Of a stretch of DNA of 25,317 nt, positions 1 through 8,222 are shown in pieces (the first letter of the stretch is position 1; each line of letters starts with the position of its first letter). The DNA comes from Alphaproteobacteria bacterium (GTDB lineage Bacteria; Pseudomonadota; Alphaproteobacteria; UBA8366). The stretch spans positions 1-25,317 of the forward strand of contig JAOTYV010000030.1 of the NCBI GenBank assembly GCA_029861675.1. Direction: 5' to 3'. The position numbers and the translations under genes were made by a program. Below the pieces are notes generated by a model. It was not told where the DNA came from. It ran no database searches and saw only the letters and a list, made by a program, of their open reading frames with translations.

Positions 1-1
1 T

Positions 2-925
2 ATGAGCGACGAACAAACTGCCATGGAACCTCCATCTACCGGCGCCGAAGTCCGGACGGAAGATCGGAAGCCGGGCGCCTTGAAACGCTGGTTCAAGGGT
101 CTGCGGAACGGCCGGAACGGTGGCTCGACCCTGCGGGAGACATTCGAGGAGCTGATCGAAGAGCACGAGGAACGGGATCATCCGATTGATTTCCGGGAAA
201 AGCAGCTGCTCCACAAGATCCTCGCGTTCGGCGATCTGACCGTGGACGATGTGATGGTGCCGCGCGCCGACATTGTCGCGGTGGAGCGCGAAACCTCACT
301 GGAAGAAATCATCACGATCATGGCGCAGGAGGCGCATTCGCGGGTGCCGGTGTACCGGGATACGCTGGACGACGTCATCGGAATGGTCCACATCAAGGAC
401 GTTCTGCCCTTGGCGGCGCGGAACGAATCGGTCCAGTTGACCAAGCTGGTCCGCGCGGTGCTGTTCGTCGCGCCGAGCATGCGCGTACTCGATCTGCTGC
501 TTCAGATGCGCATGTCGCGCACCCATATGGCGCTGGTGGTCGACGAATACGGTGGCGTGGACGGTCTGCTGACGATCGAAGACGCCGTCGAACAAATAGT
601 CGGCGAGATCGAGGATGAGCACGACGAAACGCAGCGCCCCGCCTTCGAGACGCGGCGGGACGGCACGGTCATCGCCGATGCGCGGGTGTCGATCGAGGAG
701 TTCGAGGCGCAGGTCGGCACCGTCCTGACGCCGGAGGAACGCGAAGACGACATCGAGACCCTGGGCGGTTTGGTGTTCAGCATCGCCGGCCGCGTGCCCA
801 TCCGCGGCGAGGTGTTGCGTCATGAAGCATCCGGGATTGAATTTGAAGTAGTGGACGCGGACCCGCGGCGCATCCGGCGGTTGCGTCTATGCAATCTGCC
901 GGCGCGCCCGGATGCGGATGGGTGA
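2..925 (+). CDS. ybeX: CorC/HlyC-family CBS-domain protein (YbeX-type)
   Basis: A 307-residue protein of the CorC/HlyC family. Its architecture is a charged N-terminal stretch (about 1-75), a pair of CBS domains (about 79-207, with 'DDVMVPRADIVAV' opening the first and 'VDEYGGVDGLLTIED' in the second), and a C-terminal CorC/HlyC transporter-associated domain (about 220-300). There is no DUF21 membrane domain, so this is the short soluble form that in many proteobacteria sits between ybeY and lnt. CBS pairs bind adenine nucleotides. Roles in Mg/Co efflux and in ribosome or envelope physiology are reported for the family, but the exact function is not settled. The ATG is at the window edge, so a start further upstream cannot be excluded. 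Its stop overlaps the lnt start by 14 bases, implying translational coupling. Confidence 0.9.
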   Translation: MSDEQTAMEPPSTGAEVRTEDRKPGALKRWFKGLRNGRNGGSTLRETFEELIEEHEERDHPIDFREKQLLHKILAFGDLTVDDVMVPRADIVAVERETSLEEIITIMAQEAHSRVPVYRDTLDDVIGMVHIKDVLPLAARNESVQLTKLVRAVLFVAPSMRVLDLLLQMRMSRTHMALVVDEYGGVDGLLTIEDAVEQIVGEIEDEHDETQRPAFETRRDGTVIADARVSIEEFEAQVGTVLTPEEREDDIETLGGLVFSIAGRVPIRGEVLRHEASGIEFEVVDADPRRIRRLRLCNLPARPDADG

Positions 926-2501
926 GCCGGAGGTGCCGGCGCGGCCGGCGGCTTTCGTTCGATCCCTGGCGGCACGCCTCGGCGTTCTCGCCGGCTGGCG
1001 CGGCCGTGCGGCGGGCTTTCTCGCCGGCGCTGTCGCGACCTTGGCCTTGCCGCCGGCGGCCATGCTGCCGGCCCTCTATCTGACGATTCCCGTCCTGCTG
1101 TGGATGCTCGCCGGCCGGACCAGCCGCAAGGCCGCATTCGGGCTCGGATGGTGGTTCGGCTTCGGGTATTTCTCGGTCAGTCTGTATTGGATCGGCAACG
1201 CCATGCTGGTCTTTTCGTCCAAACACGCCTGGCTGATCCCCTTTGCGGCGCTTGGATTACCGGCGTTTCTCGCCATTTTCACGGGCTGTGCCACGCTGGT
1301 GGCGTCGATCGCGCGCCACCCGCTTTCGCGGGCGTTGCTGTTCACCTTCGCCTGGTGCGGGCTGGAATGGTTGCGGGGCCATGTGTTGACCGGTTTTCCG
1401 TGGAATTTGATCGGCAGCGCTTGGGCGGGATCGGACGCCTTGCTGCAAAGCACAGCGTTGATCGGCATCTACGGGGTCAGTCTCGTCGCGTTGCTTTCCG
1501 CCTGCCTTCTGGCCGTGGCGCTCGACATGCCGGGGCGGGCGCGGATCGGCCTCGCGCTCGTGTCGCTGATGGTGGTCGCCGGGCCATGGATCGGCGGGCA
1601 GATGCGGCTTTCCGGGGCGCCGGCGGCCGGAACGGCAATGGTGGAGGGGGTCGGCCTCCGGCTGGTACAGGCGGGCATACCGCAGCGCGAGAAATGGCGC
1701 CGGGAACTTCGCAATCGCAACCTCCTCCGCCACCATGAACTGAGCATCGAGAACAGGCCCGATTGGATCAGCCATATCATCTGGCCGGAAAACGCCGCGA
1801 CATTCTTTCTCGCCGACGATGCACCGCGGCGCTTCGCCCTCGCCCAGGCGATACCGCCGGACGGGCTGCTCATCACCGGCGCGCCGCGCCGCGCCGTCGG
1901 GCCGTTGCGCATCTGGAATTCGGCTTTTGCGGTCAATGACCGGGGCACGGTGGTGGCCCAATACGATAAATTTCATCTTGTGCCGTTTGGCGAATACGCG
2001 CCGTTCCGCGATTTCCTGCCGGTCGACAAGATCGCCCATGGCATGACCGACTATTCGGCGGGCTCCGGGCCCAAGACGCTCCATTTGCCCGGATTGCCGC
2101 CGGTCAGTCCGCTGATTTGCTATGAAGTGATCTTTCCCGGCGCGGTGCTCGATCCCGCGGACCGTCCCGCTTGGCTGCTCAACCTGACGAATGACGCCTG
2201 GTATGGCAAAACGGCCGGGCCGCATCAGCATTTGGCGATTTCCCGCGTGCGGGCGGTGGAGGAAGGCCTGCCGGTGGTGCGCGCGGCGAATACTGGAATC
2301 TCAGCGGTCATCGATCCCTATGGACGGGTGCTCGGATCGCTTTCCCTGGATGTCGCCGGCGTGCTCGATTCACGCTTGCCGAAGCCGGTCAAGAGTCCGA
2401 CCGGATACGGCCGCTTTGGCGATCTGCCGTTCCTTGTCCTGATGCTGGCCTTGGCGGCCGGCTGTTTTTTTGCTGGCCGATCGCCTTTATTCCGGTTGTA
2501 A
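912..2501 (+). CDS. lnt: Apolipoprotein N-acyltransferase
   Basis: A 529-residue inner-membrane enzyme that transfers the third acyl chain to the N-terminal cysteine of lipoproteins, the last step after Lgt and LspA. Several hydrophobic segments fill residues about 33-230. A periplasmic nitrilase-like domain follows (about 245-490), and a final hydrophobic segment lies near 505-522. The nitrilase catalytic triad is visible: Glu293 in 'IIWPENAA', Lys353 in 'YDKFHLVPFGEYAPF' and Cys403 in 'PLICYEVIFPG'. Length is near the E. coli value of about 512. The ATG at 912 overlaps the preceding CBS gene; the ATG at 918 is a possible alternative. In Sinorhizobium the orthologue is called actA (acid tolerance) and sits next to phrR, matching the gene that follows here. 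Confidence 0.96.
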   Translation: MRMGEPEVPARPAAFVRSLAARLGVLAGWRGRAAGFLAGAVATLALPPAAMLPALYLTIPVLLWMLAGRTSRKAAFGLGWWFGFGYFSVSLYWIGNAMLVFSSKHAWLIPFAALGLPAFLAIFTGCATLVASIARHPLSRALLFTFAWCGLEWLRGHVLTGFPWNLIGSAWAGSDALLQSTALIGIYGVSLVALLSACLLAVALDMPGRARIGLALVSLMVVAGPWIGGQMRLSGAPAAGTAMVEGVGLRLVQAGIPQREKWRRELRNRNLLRHHELSIENRPDWISHIIWPENAATFFLADDAPRRFALAQAIPPDGLLITGAPRRAVGPLRIWNSAFAVNDRGTVVAQYDKFHLVPFGEYAPFRDFLPVDKIAHGMTDYSAGSGPKTLHLPGLPPVSPLICYEVIFPGAVLDPADRPAWLLNLTNDAWYGKTAGPHQHLAISRVRAVEEGLPVVRAANTGISAVIDPYGRVLGSLSLDVAGVLDSRLPKPVKSPTGYGRFGDLPFLVLMLALAAGCFFAGRSPLFRL

Positions 2502-2614
2502 CGAGCGACACTAACATAAACCTCTATGACGTTGACCACGGACAATTATTTGGCCTATCTAACACACACCCCACGATCACTCATAATTTATAAAAACGGG
2601 GAATTGATTTTTAG
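2502..2614 (+). promoter_or_regulatory. AT-rich upstream region of the XRE regulator, possible promoter
   Basis: This 113-base gap is much richer in A and T than its surroundings. It contains TTGACC at 2532-2537 and TATCTA at 2556-2561 (18-base spacer), a moderate match to a sigma70-type promoter. A later CATAATTTATAAAA run at 2582-2595 is another possible -10 area. GGGGAA at 2598-2603 lies 11 bases before the ATG and is a weak ribosome binding site. The change in composition suggests that the regulator has its own promoter rather than relying only on read-through from lnt. Confidence 0.35.
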
Positions 2615-3064
2615 ATGTCTGATCAATCGCCACCCCGGCGAACGCCTGCTCGGCAGAGCAAACCCAACCCGGTCGATGTCCATGTCGGCAGTCGCGTGCG
2701 GCTCCGCCGGACGCTTCTCGGGTTGAGTCAGGAAAAGCTTGGGGACGCCCTAGGGCTCACTTTCCAGCAGGTTCAGAAGTACGAGCGCGGTGCGAACCGG
2801 ATCGGCGCGAGCCGGCTGTTCGATCTGTCGCGCGTCCTTGAAGTGCCGGTGTCGTTCTTTTTCGACGAAATGTCGTCGGAGACCCCGGCGCCCGCCGCCG
2901 CCGGCTTGGCCGATAGACCGCAAATGCAGTTCGAGGCCGACCCGATGGCGAAACGCGAGACGCTCGAATTGGTGCGGGCCTATTACCGGATCGAAGACCC
3001 GATGGTCCGCAGGCGGATCTTCGACCTTGCCAAGGCGCTCGCCAACGTCAACGTGGACTGCTAG
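2615..3064 (+). CDS. XRE-family HTH transcriptional regulator, PhrR-like
   Basis: A 149-residue regulator. After a basic, proline-rich N-terminus (1-22) comes a Cro/C1-type helix-turn-helix (about 25-80), with 'LSQEKLGDALGLTFQQVQKYERGANRI' features typical of the XRE family. 'LFDLSRVLEVPVSFFFDEM' completes that fold. A short C-terminal helical part (about 110-145) contains 'RRRIFDLAKALA'. The position between lnt and metK matches the rhizobial phrR regulator, described as pH/stress inducible downstream of actA (lnt). The name is therefore by context and family, and the inducing signal here is unknown. It could act on itself or on metK, whose start is 200 bases downstream. Confidence 0.88.
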   Translation: MSDQSPPRRTPARQSKPNPVDVHVGSRVRLRRTLLGLSQEKLGDALGLTFQQVQKYERGANRIGASRLFDLSRVLEVPVSFFFDEMSSETPAPAAAGLADRPQMQFEADPMAKRETLELVRAYYRIEDPMVRRRIFDLAKALANVNVDC

Positions 3065-3264
3065 AGCGCGACCAGCGCAAAGCGCTTGACGGAAACTTGA
3101 AAGCTTGGCACAAGTGCCGCCGGTTACTGGGCGGCCGCCAGGCGTCATGTTCCCCCCTATTGAATCGGCCGTGCGTGCAGAATTCCGCGTGTTACGCCGT
3201 GACAAAACCACAGCGCCGCCGGAGTCCTGTATGAGTCGAATCGGGTATTTATCGGGAGAATATT
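3065..3264 (+). promoter_or_regulatory. metK upstream region
   Basis: A 200-base non-coding leader between the XRE gene and metK. It contains a small perfect hairpin AGCGC-AAA-GCGCT (3074-3086) with no following T-tract, TTGACG at 3086-3091 without a good -10, and the metK ribosome binding site GGGAG at 3254-3258, six bases before the GTG start. GGAG at 3221-3224 precedes an overlapping small ORF (see separate entry). I looked for a SAM-sensing riboswitch and could not match SAM-II or SAM/SAH consensus blocks, so none is claimed. Confidence 0.4.
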
Positions 3265-4434
<1,170 letters not shown>

Positions 4435-4470
4435 AGCGGCGTTACCGGCCGGCTCCTTGAGCCGCGACCG

Positions 4471-5196
4471 ATGGGCGACGAGCGTAAACAAATTCTGCAT
4501 GGCCGGCGGCGTGGCCGACGCCTGCGGCCCGGCCGTCAGGCGCTCGTGGACCGTCTGCTGCCGCGGATTTCACTTGATCCGGGGACCCTGCCCGCCGACT
4601 TGCGGCACTGTTTCGGCCGGCCGGTTCGCGCGGTCTGGCTCGAAATCGGGTTTGGCGGCGGCGAACACTTGGCGGCGCAGGCGGCGGCCCACCCGGATGT
4701 CGGATTCATCGGCTGCGAGCCGTATATCAACGGCGTCGCCCGGCTGCTGGCGGAAATTGACGCTGCGCCGGACAGCCGGCCGCTCGACAATATCCGAATT
4801 CTGCCGGATGACGCGCGCGGCCTCGTCGAATCGGTGCCCGCGGCGTCGCTGGAGCGGGTTTTTGTCCTATTTCCCGACCCTTGGCCGAAAAAACGACACC
4901 ATCAGCGGCGCTTTCTCGCGCCGGCCCAACTCGATCTCCTGGCCCGCGCAATGGCGCCGGACGCCGAATTGCGGGTGGCGACCGACCACCAAGGATATCT
5001 CCGCTGGATCCTGCAGCATTGCACCGGCCATTCATCGTTTCGATGGCTCGCGCGGGGACCGGCGGACTGGCGGCACCGGCCGGCCGACTGGCCGCAAACC
5101 CGGTATGAAGAAAAGGCGCTGGACCGCGGCGAGGATTGCGTCTATCTGCGGTTCCTGCGGCGTGACCGGATGGCGCCGGAATCGGCCGAATCATGA
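4471..5196 (+). CDS. trmB: tRNA (guanine-N7-)-methyltransferase
   Basis: A 241-residue SAM-dependent enzyme that forms 7-methylguanosine at position 46 of tRNAs. The Rossmann SAM-binding motif 'WLEIGFGGGEHLA' lies near residue 55. 'GCEPYINGVARLL', the signature 'VFVLFPDPWPKKRHHQRRFL' (about 130-149) and 'TRYEEKALDRGEDCVYLRF' near the C-terminus are all characteristic of TrmB. ATG 4471 is chosen because it gives the usual family length; no strong ribosome binding site is seen, which fits coupling to metK. A longer reading frame over the same bases in another phase (from 4457) is a shadow. Confidence 0.95.
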   Translation: MGDERKQILHGRRRGRRLRPGRQALVDRLLPRISLDPGTLPADLRHCFGRPVRAVWLEIGFGGGEHLAAQAAAHPDVGFIGCEPYINGVARLLAEIDAAPDSRPLDNIRILPDDARGLVESVPAASLERVFVLFPDPWPKKRHHQRRFLAPAQLDLLARAMAPDAELRVATDHQGYLRWILQHCTGHSSFRWLARGPADWRHRPADWPQTRYEEKALDRGEDCVYLRFLRRDRMAPESAES

Positions 5197-5241
5197 CCTT
5201 CCGCCCGCTGCCGCCGCGCAGCCGCAAACCGCAGAAAGGCC

Positions 5242-5270
5242 TTGTCGCGCGCGGTGAAAGCGCTTAAATA
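5242..5270 (+). promoter_or_regulatory. Candidate sigma70 promoter for the rimP-nusA-infB cluster
   Basis: TTGTCG (5242-5247) and TTAAAT (5264-5269) are separated by 16 bases in the trmB-rimP gap. Each hexamer matches the consensus at four of six positions. Transcription would begin near 5276, leaving a leader of about 100 bases before rimP that includes the terminator hairpin at 5315-5340. The match is moderate, and read-through from trmB is an alternative source of transcripts. Confidence 0.35.
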
Positions 5271-5314
5271 ATCGTATGTGTACCCATACAGTCGATTTCC
5301 TGACTGATAGTGTT

Positions 5315-5340
5315 GGGTGGGCCAGTGGCCCGCCCTTTTT
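5315..5340 (+). terminator. Intrinsic terminator or attenuator upstream of rimP
   Basis: GGGTGGGCC (5315-5323), loop AGT, GGCCCGCCC (5327-5335), then TTTTT (5336-5340). This is a nine-pair stem with one G-U pair followed by a U-tract, a textbook intrinsic terminator. It lies after trmB and only 38 bases before the rimP ATG. It may simply end trmB transcripts, or it may act as an attenuator in the rimP leader if the promoter lies upstream of it. Confidence 0.8.
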
Positions 5341-5377
5341 AGTTCGGGGTCGCCGAAATCCGGACCGGTGGTGACGA

Positions 5378-5899
5378 ATGGACCCTACGGATCGGGTTGA
5401 TACTATGATTGCGCCGGCTCTAGAGGGCATGGGCTACGACCTGGTTCGGGTTCAGCTGTCGGGAGAAGGGCGTAGACGGCAATTGCAGGTCATGGCTGAA
5501 CGTCATGACAATGCTGCGATGACAGTGGAAGATTGTGCGGCAATCAGCCGTATGGTTTCGGCTCTTCTCGATGCGGAGGACCCAATCGACGGTTCCTATC
5601 TCTTGGAGGTGAGTTCACCGGGCATCGATCGGCCGCTGACGCGTCCGCGGGATTTCGAGAGATTTTCCGGACATGTCGCGCGGATCGAGTTGCGCTCGAC
5701 GATCGATGGACGGCGGCGGTTCCGCGGTCGGCTGCAGGGTATCGAAGATGGGCTGGTGCGGCTCGAAACCGATGGGGAAAGCGTCGCGCTGCCCGTCGAT
5801 GAGATCGCGAAGGCGAAACTGATTATTACCGACGAGCTTCTTGCGATGGCCGAAGCGGCGGCGTCGGAACCGTCCCGCGGGAGAAATGGCGGCGGGTGA
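5378..5899 (+). CDS. rimP: Ribosome maturation factor RimP
   Basis: A 173-residue protein needed for maturation of the 30S ribosomal subunit. The family signature 'LLEVSSPGIDRPL' is present near residues 74-86, followed by 'RDFERFSGH'. The N-terminal alpha/beta domain (about 1-85) is joined to a C-terminal SH3-like barrel (about 90-160). It is the first gene of the universally recognisable rimP-nusA-infB cluster. ATG 5378 gives the normal N-terminus; the upstream GGTGGTG is only a weak ribosome binding site. Confidence 0.95.
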   Translation: MDPTDRVDTMIAPALEGMGYDLVRVQLSGEGRRRQLQVMAERHDNAAMTVEDCAAISRMVSALLDAEDPIDGSYLLEVSSPGIDRPLTRPRDFERFSGHVARIELRSTIDGRRRFRGRLQGIEDGLVRLETDGESVALPVDEIAKAKLIITDELLAMAEAAASEPSRGRNGGG

Positions 5900-5949
5900 T
5901 GGCGCCAGGCAAGCCGGTCTCCGCGGTTAAATATTGAGGTAGCGAATTG

Positions 5950-7578
5950 ATGGATACGATGGAAACCACCGACGCCTCGGTTTTTCCGAGAACCGAACTT
6001 CTGACGGTCGCCGATACGGTCGCCCGTGAAAAGGGGATCGATCGGGATCAGGTACTCGAGGCGATGGAACAGGCGATACAAAAGGCCGGGCGTTCCAAAT
6101 ACGGCCACGAGAACGATATTCGCGCGGAAATTGACCGCAAGAGCGGTGAAATCCGCTTGGCACGTTATATGGAAGTGTCCGCGGAGGTCGAGAACGAGGC
6201 GACGCAGCTGACCCTCCCGGAAGCGCAGCGGCTCAAGGCAGACGCACAAATCGGCGAATTCCTGGTGGACCCCTTGCCACCGATCGACTTTGGCCGCATC
6301 GCCGCCCAGACGGCCAAGCAGGTTATCGTGCAAAAAGTCCGCGAGGCCGAGCGCGAGCGGCAATACGAGGAATTCAAGGATCGCGTCGGCGAAATCGTCA
6401 ACGGCATCGCAAAACGTGTCGAGTTCGGCAATGTCACGGTCGATCTCGGCCGGGGCGAAGCGGTGGTGCGGCGCGAGGAGCTGCTGCCGCGGGAGAATTT
6501 CCGGCGCAATGACCGAATTCGCGCCTATATCTACGACGTACGCCGCGAGCAGCGCGGCCCGCAAATCTTCCTGTCGCGCTCGCATCCGCAATTCATGGCG
6601 AAATTGTTCAGTCAGGAAGTGCCGGAAATCTATGACGGCATCATTGAGATCCGGGCGGTCGCGCGCGACCCGGGCAGCCGGGCAAAAATAGCGGTGATTT
6701 CCAGTGATTCCAGCATCGACCCCGTGGGCGCCTGCGTCGGTATGCGCGGCAGCCGGGTACAGGCGGTGGTCGCGGAATTGCAGGGCGAGAAGATCGACAT
6801 CATCCCCTGGTCGCCCGACCCGGCGACCTTCGTCGTCAATGCATTGGCGCCGGCGGAAGTGGCCAAAGTGGTGCTCGACGAGGATGCCCACAAGATCGAA
6901 GTCGTGGTTCCCGACGAGCAACTCAGCCTTGCGATCGGCCGGCGCGGCCAGAACGTCCGGCTCGCCTCGATGCTGACCGGTTGGGAAATCGATATCCTGA
7001 CCGAGCAGGAGGAATCGGAACGGCGGCAGGCGGAATTCAAATCACGCAGCGAAACCTTTGTCGCGGCCCTGGATGTGGAAGACGTGATTGCCCACCTTCT
7101 GGTGACGGAAGGCTTCACCAGTGTCGAGGAAGTCGCCTTCGTTCCGATTGAAGAACTGGCGACCATCGAGGGTTTCGAACAAGAAATCGCCGAGGAGCTT
7201 CAGCGCCGGGCGCGGACTTTCCTGGAAGCCGAAAACGAACGGCTCATTGAGAAGGGACGTGAGTTCGGCGCCCAGGACGACCTGATCGCGTTTGAGCCGG
7301 TGTCGCCCGAAATGCTGGTGACTTTGGCCGAAAGCGGCGTCAAGAGCCTGGAAGACTTCGCCGATTTGGCGGCCGATGAACTTATTGATCCGCAGGAAGG
7401 CATTCTTCGGGATGTCGGCATGGCGGCGGAAGATGCGAACGACCTGATCATGAAGGCGCGCGTGGCCGCCGGATGGTTTACCGAGGAAGAACTCGCGGAG
7501 GCAGCGGCGAAAGCGGCGGCGGCAGCGGCCGAAGCTGAAGACCAAGACGCCGAAGCGGCCGCGGTGCAGGAAAGTTGA
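5950..7578 (+). CDS. nusA: Transcription termination/antitermination factor NusA
   Basis: A 542-residue RNA polymerase-associated factor controlling pausing, termination and antitermination. Visible parts are the N-terminal polymerase-binding domain (about 1-125), an S1 domain (about 135-200), and two KH domains with GxxG loops 'GMRG' near 265 and 'GRRG' near 335. Two helix-hairpin-helix acidic repeats follow (about 370-425 and 445-500). The last 30 residues are an alanine/glutamate tail encoded by GCG/GCC-rich sequence. GAGG at 5936-5939 lies ten bases before ATG 5950. TTG 5947 could also be read as a start, and ATG 5959 is a further alternative. Confidence 0.97.
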   Translation: MDTMETTDASVFPRTELLTVADTVAREKGIDRDQVLEAMEQAIQKAGRSKYGHENDIRAEIDRKSGEIRLARYMEVSAEVENEATQLTLPEAQRLKADAQIGEFLVDPLPPIDFGRIAAQTAKQVIVQKVREAERERQYEEFKDRVGEIVNGIAKRVEFGNVTVDLGRGEAVVRREELLPRENFRRNDRIRAYIYDVRREQRGPQIFLSRSHPQFMAKLFSQEVPEIYDGIIEIRAVARDPGSRAKIAVISSDSSIDPVGACVGMRGSRVQAVVAELQGEKIDIIPWSPDPATFVVNALAPAEVAKVVLDEDAHKIEVVVPDEQLSLAIGRRGQNVRLASMLTGWEIDILTEQEESERRQAEFKSRSETFVAALDVEDVIAHLLVTEGFTSVEEVAFVPIEELATIEGFEQEIAEELQRRARTFLEAENERLIEKGREFGAQDDLIAFEPVSPEMLVTLAESGVKSLEDFADLAADELIDPQEGILRDVGMAAEDANDLIMKARVAAGWFTEEELAEAAAKAAAAAAEAEDQDAEAAAVQES

Positions 7579-7594
7579 TTGCCGGAAGGGTTGA

Positions 7595-8215
7595 ATGTTG
7601 CACGCCGGAACCGAAATTGAGCTTGATGCCGAGCCGCCCGCGGCTTCCACGCAGAGGCGCTGTATCGCCTCGGGCGCGGTCGCCGAGGTCGATGGGCTCA
7701 TCCGGTTTGTCGTCGGGCCGGACGCGCAGATCGTCCCGGATGTGGTGGGCGACTTGCCGGGACGTGGTATTTGGGTGACGGCCGCGCGCGAACAGGTCGA
7801 TTTTGCGTGTAGCAAGAAGCTCTTTGGGCGTGCGGCCAAGACCCGTGTGGAGATGGCGCCGGATCTGTCCGATCGCATCGAAGCGTTGTTGCTGCGGCGC
7901 TGTATCGACTTGATTGGCCTGTCGCGGCGCGGCGGCGGCGCGATCGCGGGGTACGACAAGGTACGCAGCTTCGTTATGGGCGGCGAGGCCGGACTGCTGT
8001 TGGCTGCCGCGGATGGCGCGAAGGACGGACGGGAAAAGATTCGCTGGATCGGCGAAGGTTTGCCCGTTGTCGATACGCTCGACAGGTTCGAGCTGGGACG
8101 GGCGTTCGGGCGCGAACAGGCGGTCCATGCGGCGATGGCCGCGGGCCGGTTGGCGAAAAAAGTGCAGGTCGAATCGGCGCGGCTTGCGAATTTCCGGCTG
8201 AAAATTGCCGAATGA
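7595..8215 (+). CDS. YlxR-domain (DUF448) protein with L7Ae-like C-terminal domain
   Basis: A 206-residue probable RNA-binding protein. The N-terminal YlxR/DUF448 domain (about 18-90) contains 'RRCIASGAV', 'LPGRGIWVT' and '[11 protein letters not shown]'. The C-terminal half (about 95-175) has the '[16 protein letters not shown]' feature of the fused L7Ae/L30e-like domain found in alphaproteobacterial versions. The gene sits between nusA and infB, as YlxR genes usually do. The ATG is preceded by GGAAGGG four bases upstream. The biochemical role is not established; RNA binding linked to transcription or ribosome assembly is inferred from fold and context. Confidence 0.9.
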   Translation: MLHAGTEIELDAEPPAASTQRRCIASGAVAEVDGLIRFVVGPDAQIVPDVVGDLPGRGIWVTAAREQVDFACSKKLFGRAAKTRVEMAPDLSDRIEALLLRRCIDLIGLSRRGGGAIAGYDKVRSFVMGGEAGLLLAAADGAKDGREKIRWIGEGLPVVDTLDRFELGRAFGREQAVHAAMAAGRLAKKVQVESARLANFRLKIAE

Positions 8216-8222
8216 GGGCGTA

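Noticed and set aside
2526..2726. A 66-codon frame upstream of and overlapping the XRE regulator
   Set aside because: There is no ribosome binding site before its ATG, and its second half is a shadow of the regulator gene.
3100..3125. A sigma54-type promoter at TTGGCACAAGTGCC
   Set aside because: The -24 TGGCAC is present, but the -12 position reads CCGC instead of TTGC.
3065..3264. A SAM riboswitch upstream of metK
   Set aside because: I looked for SAM-II and SAM/SAH conserved blocks and found only short unrelated hairpins. A covariance-model search of this region would settle it.
4457..5257. A 266-codon plus-strand frame over trmB, longer than trmB itself
   Set aside because: It is rich in Arg, Cys and Trp with no family resemblance, whereas the 4471-5196 frame carries all TrmB motifs.
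5596..6921. A 441-codon open frame antisense to rimP and nusA
   Set aside because: It crosses two well-identified genes and has the composition of a shadow frame.
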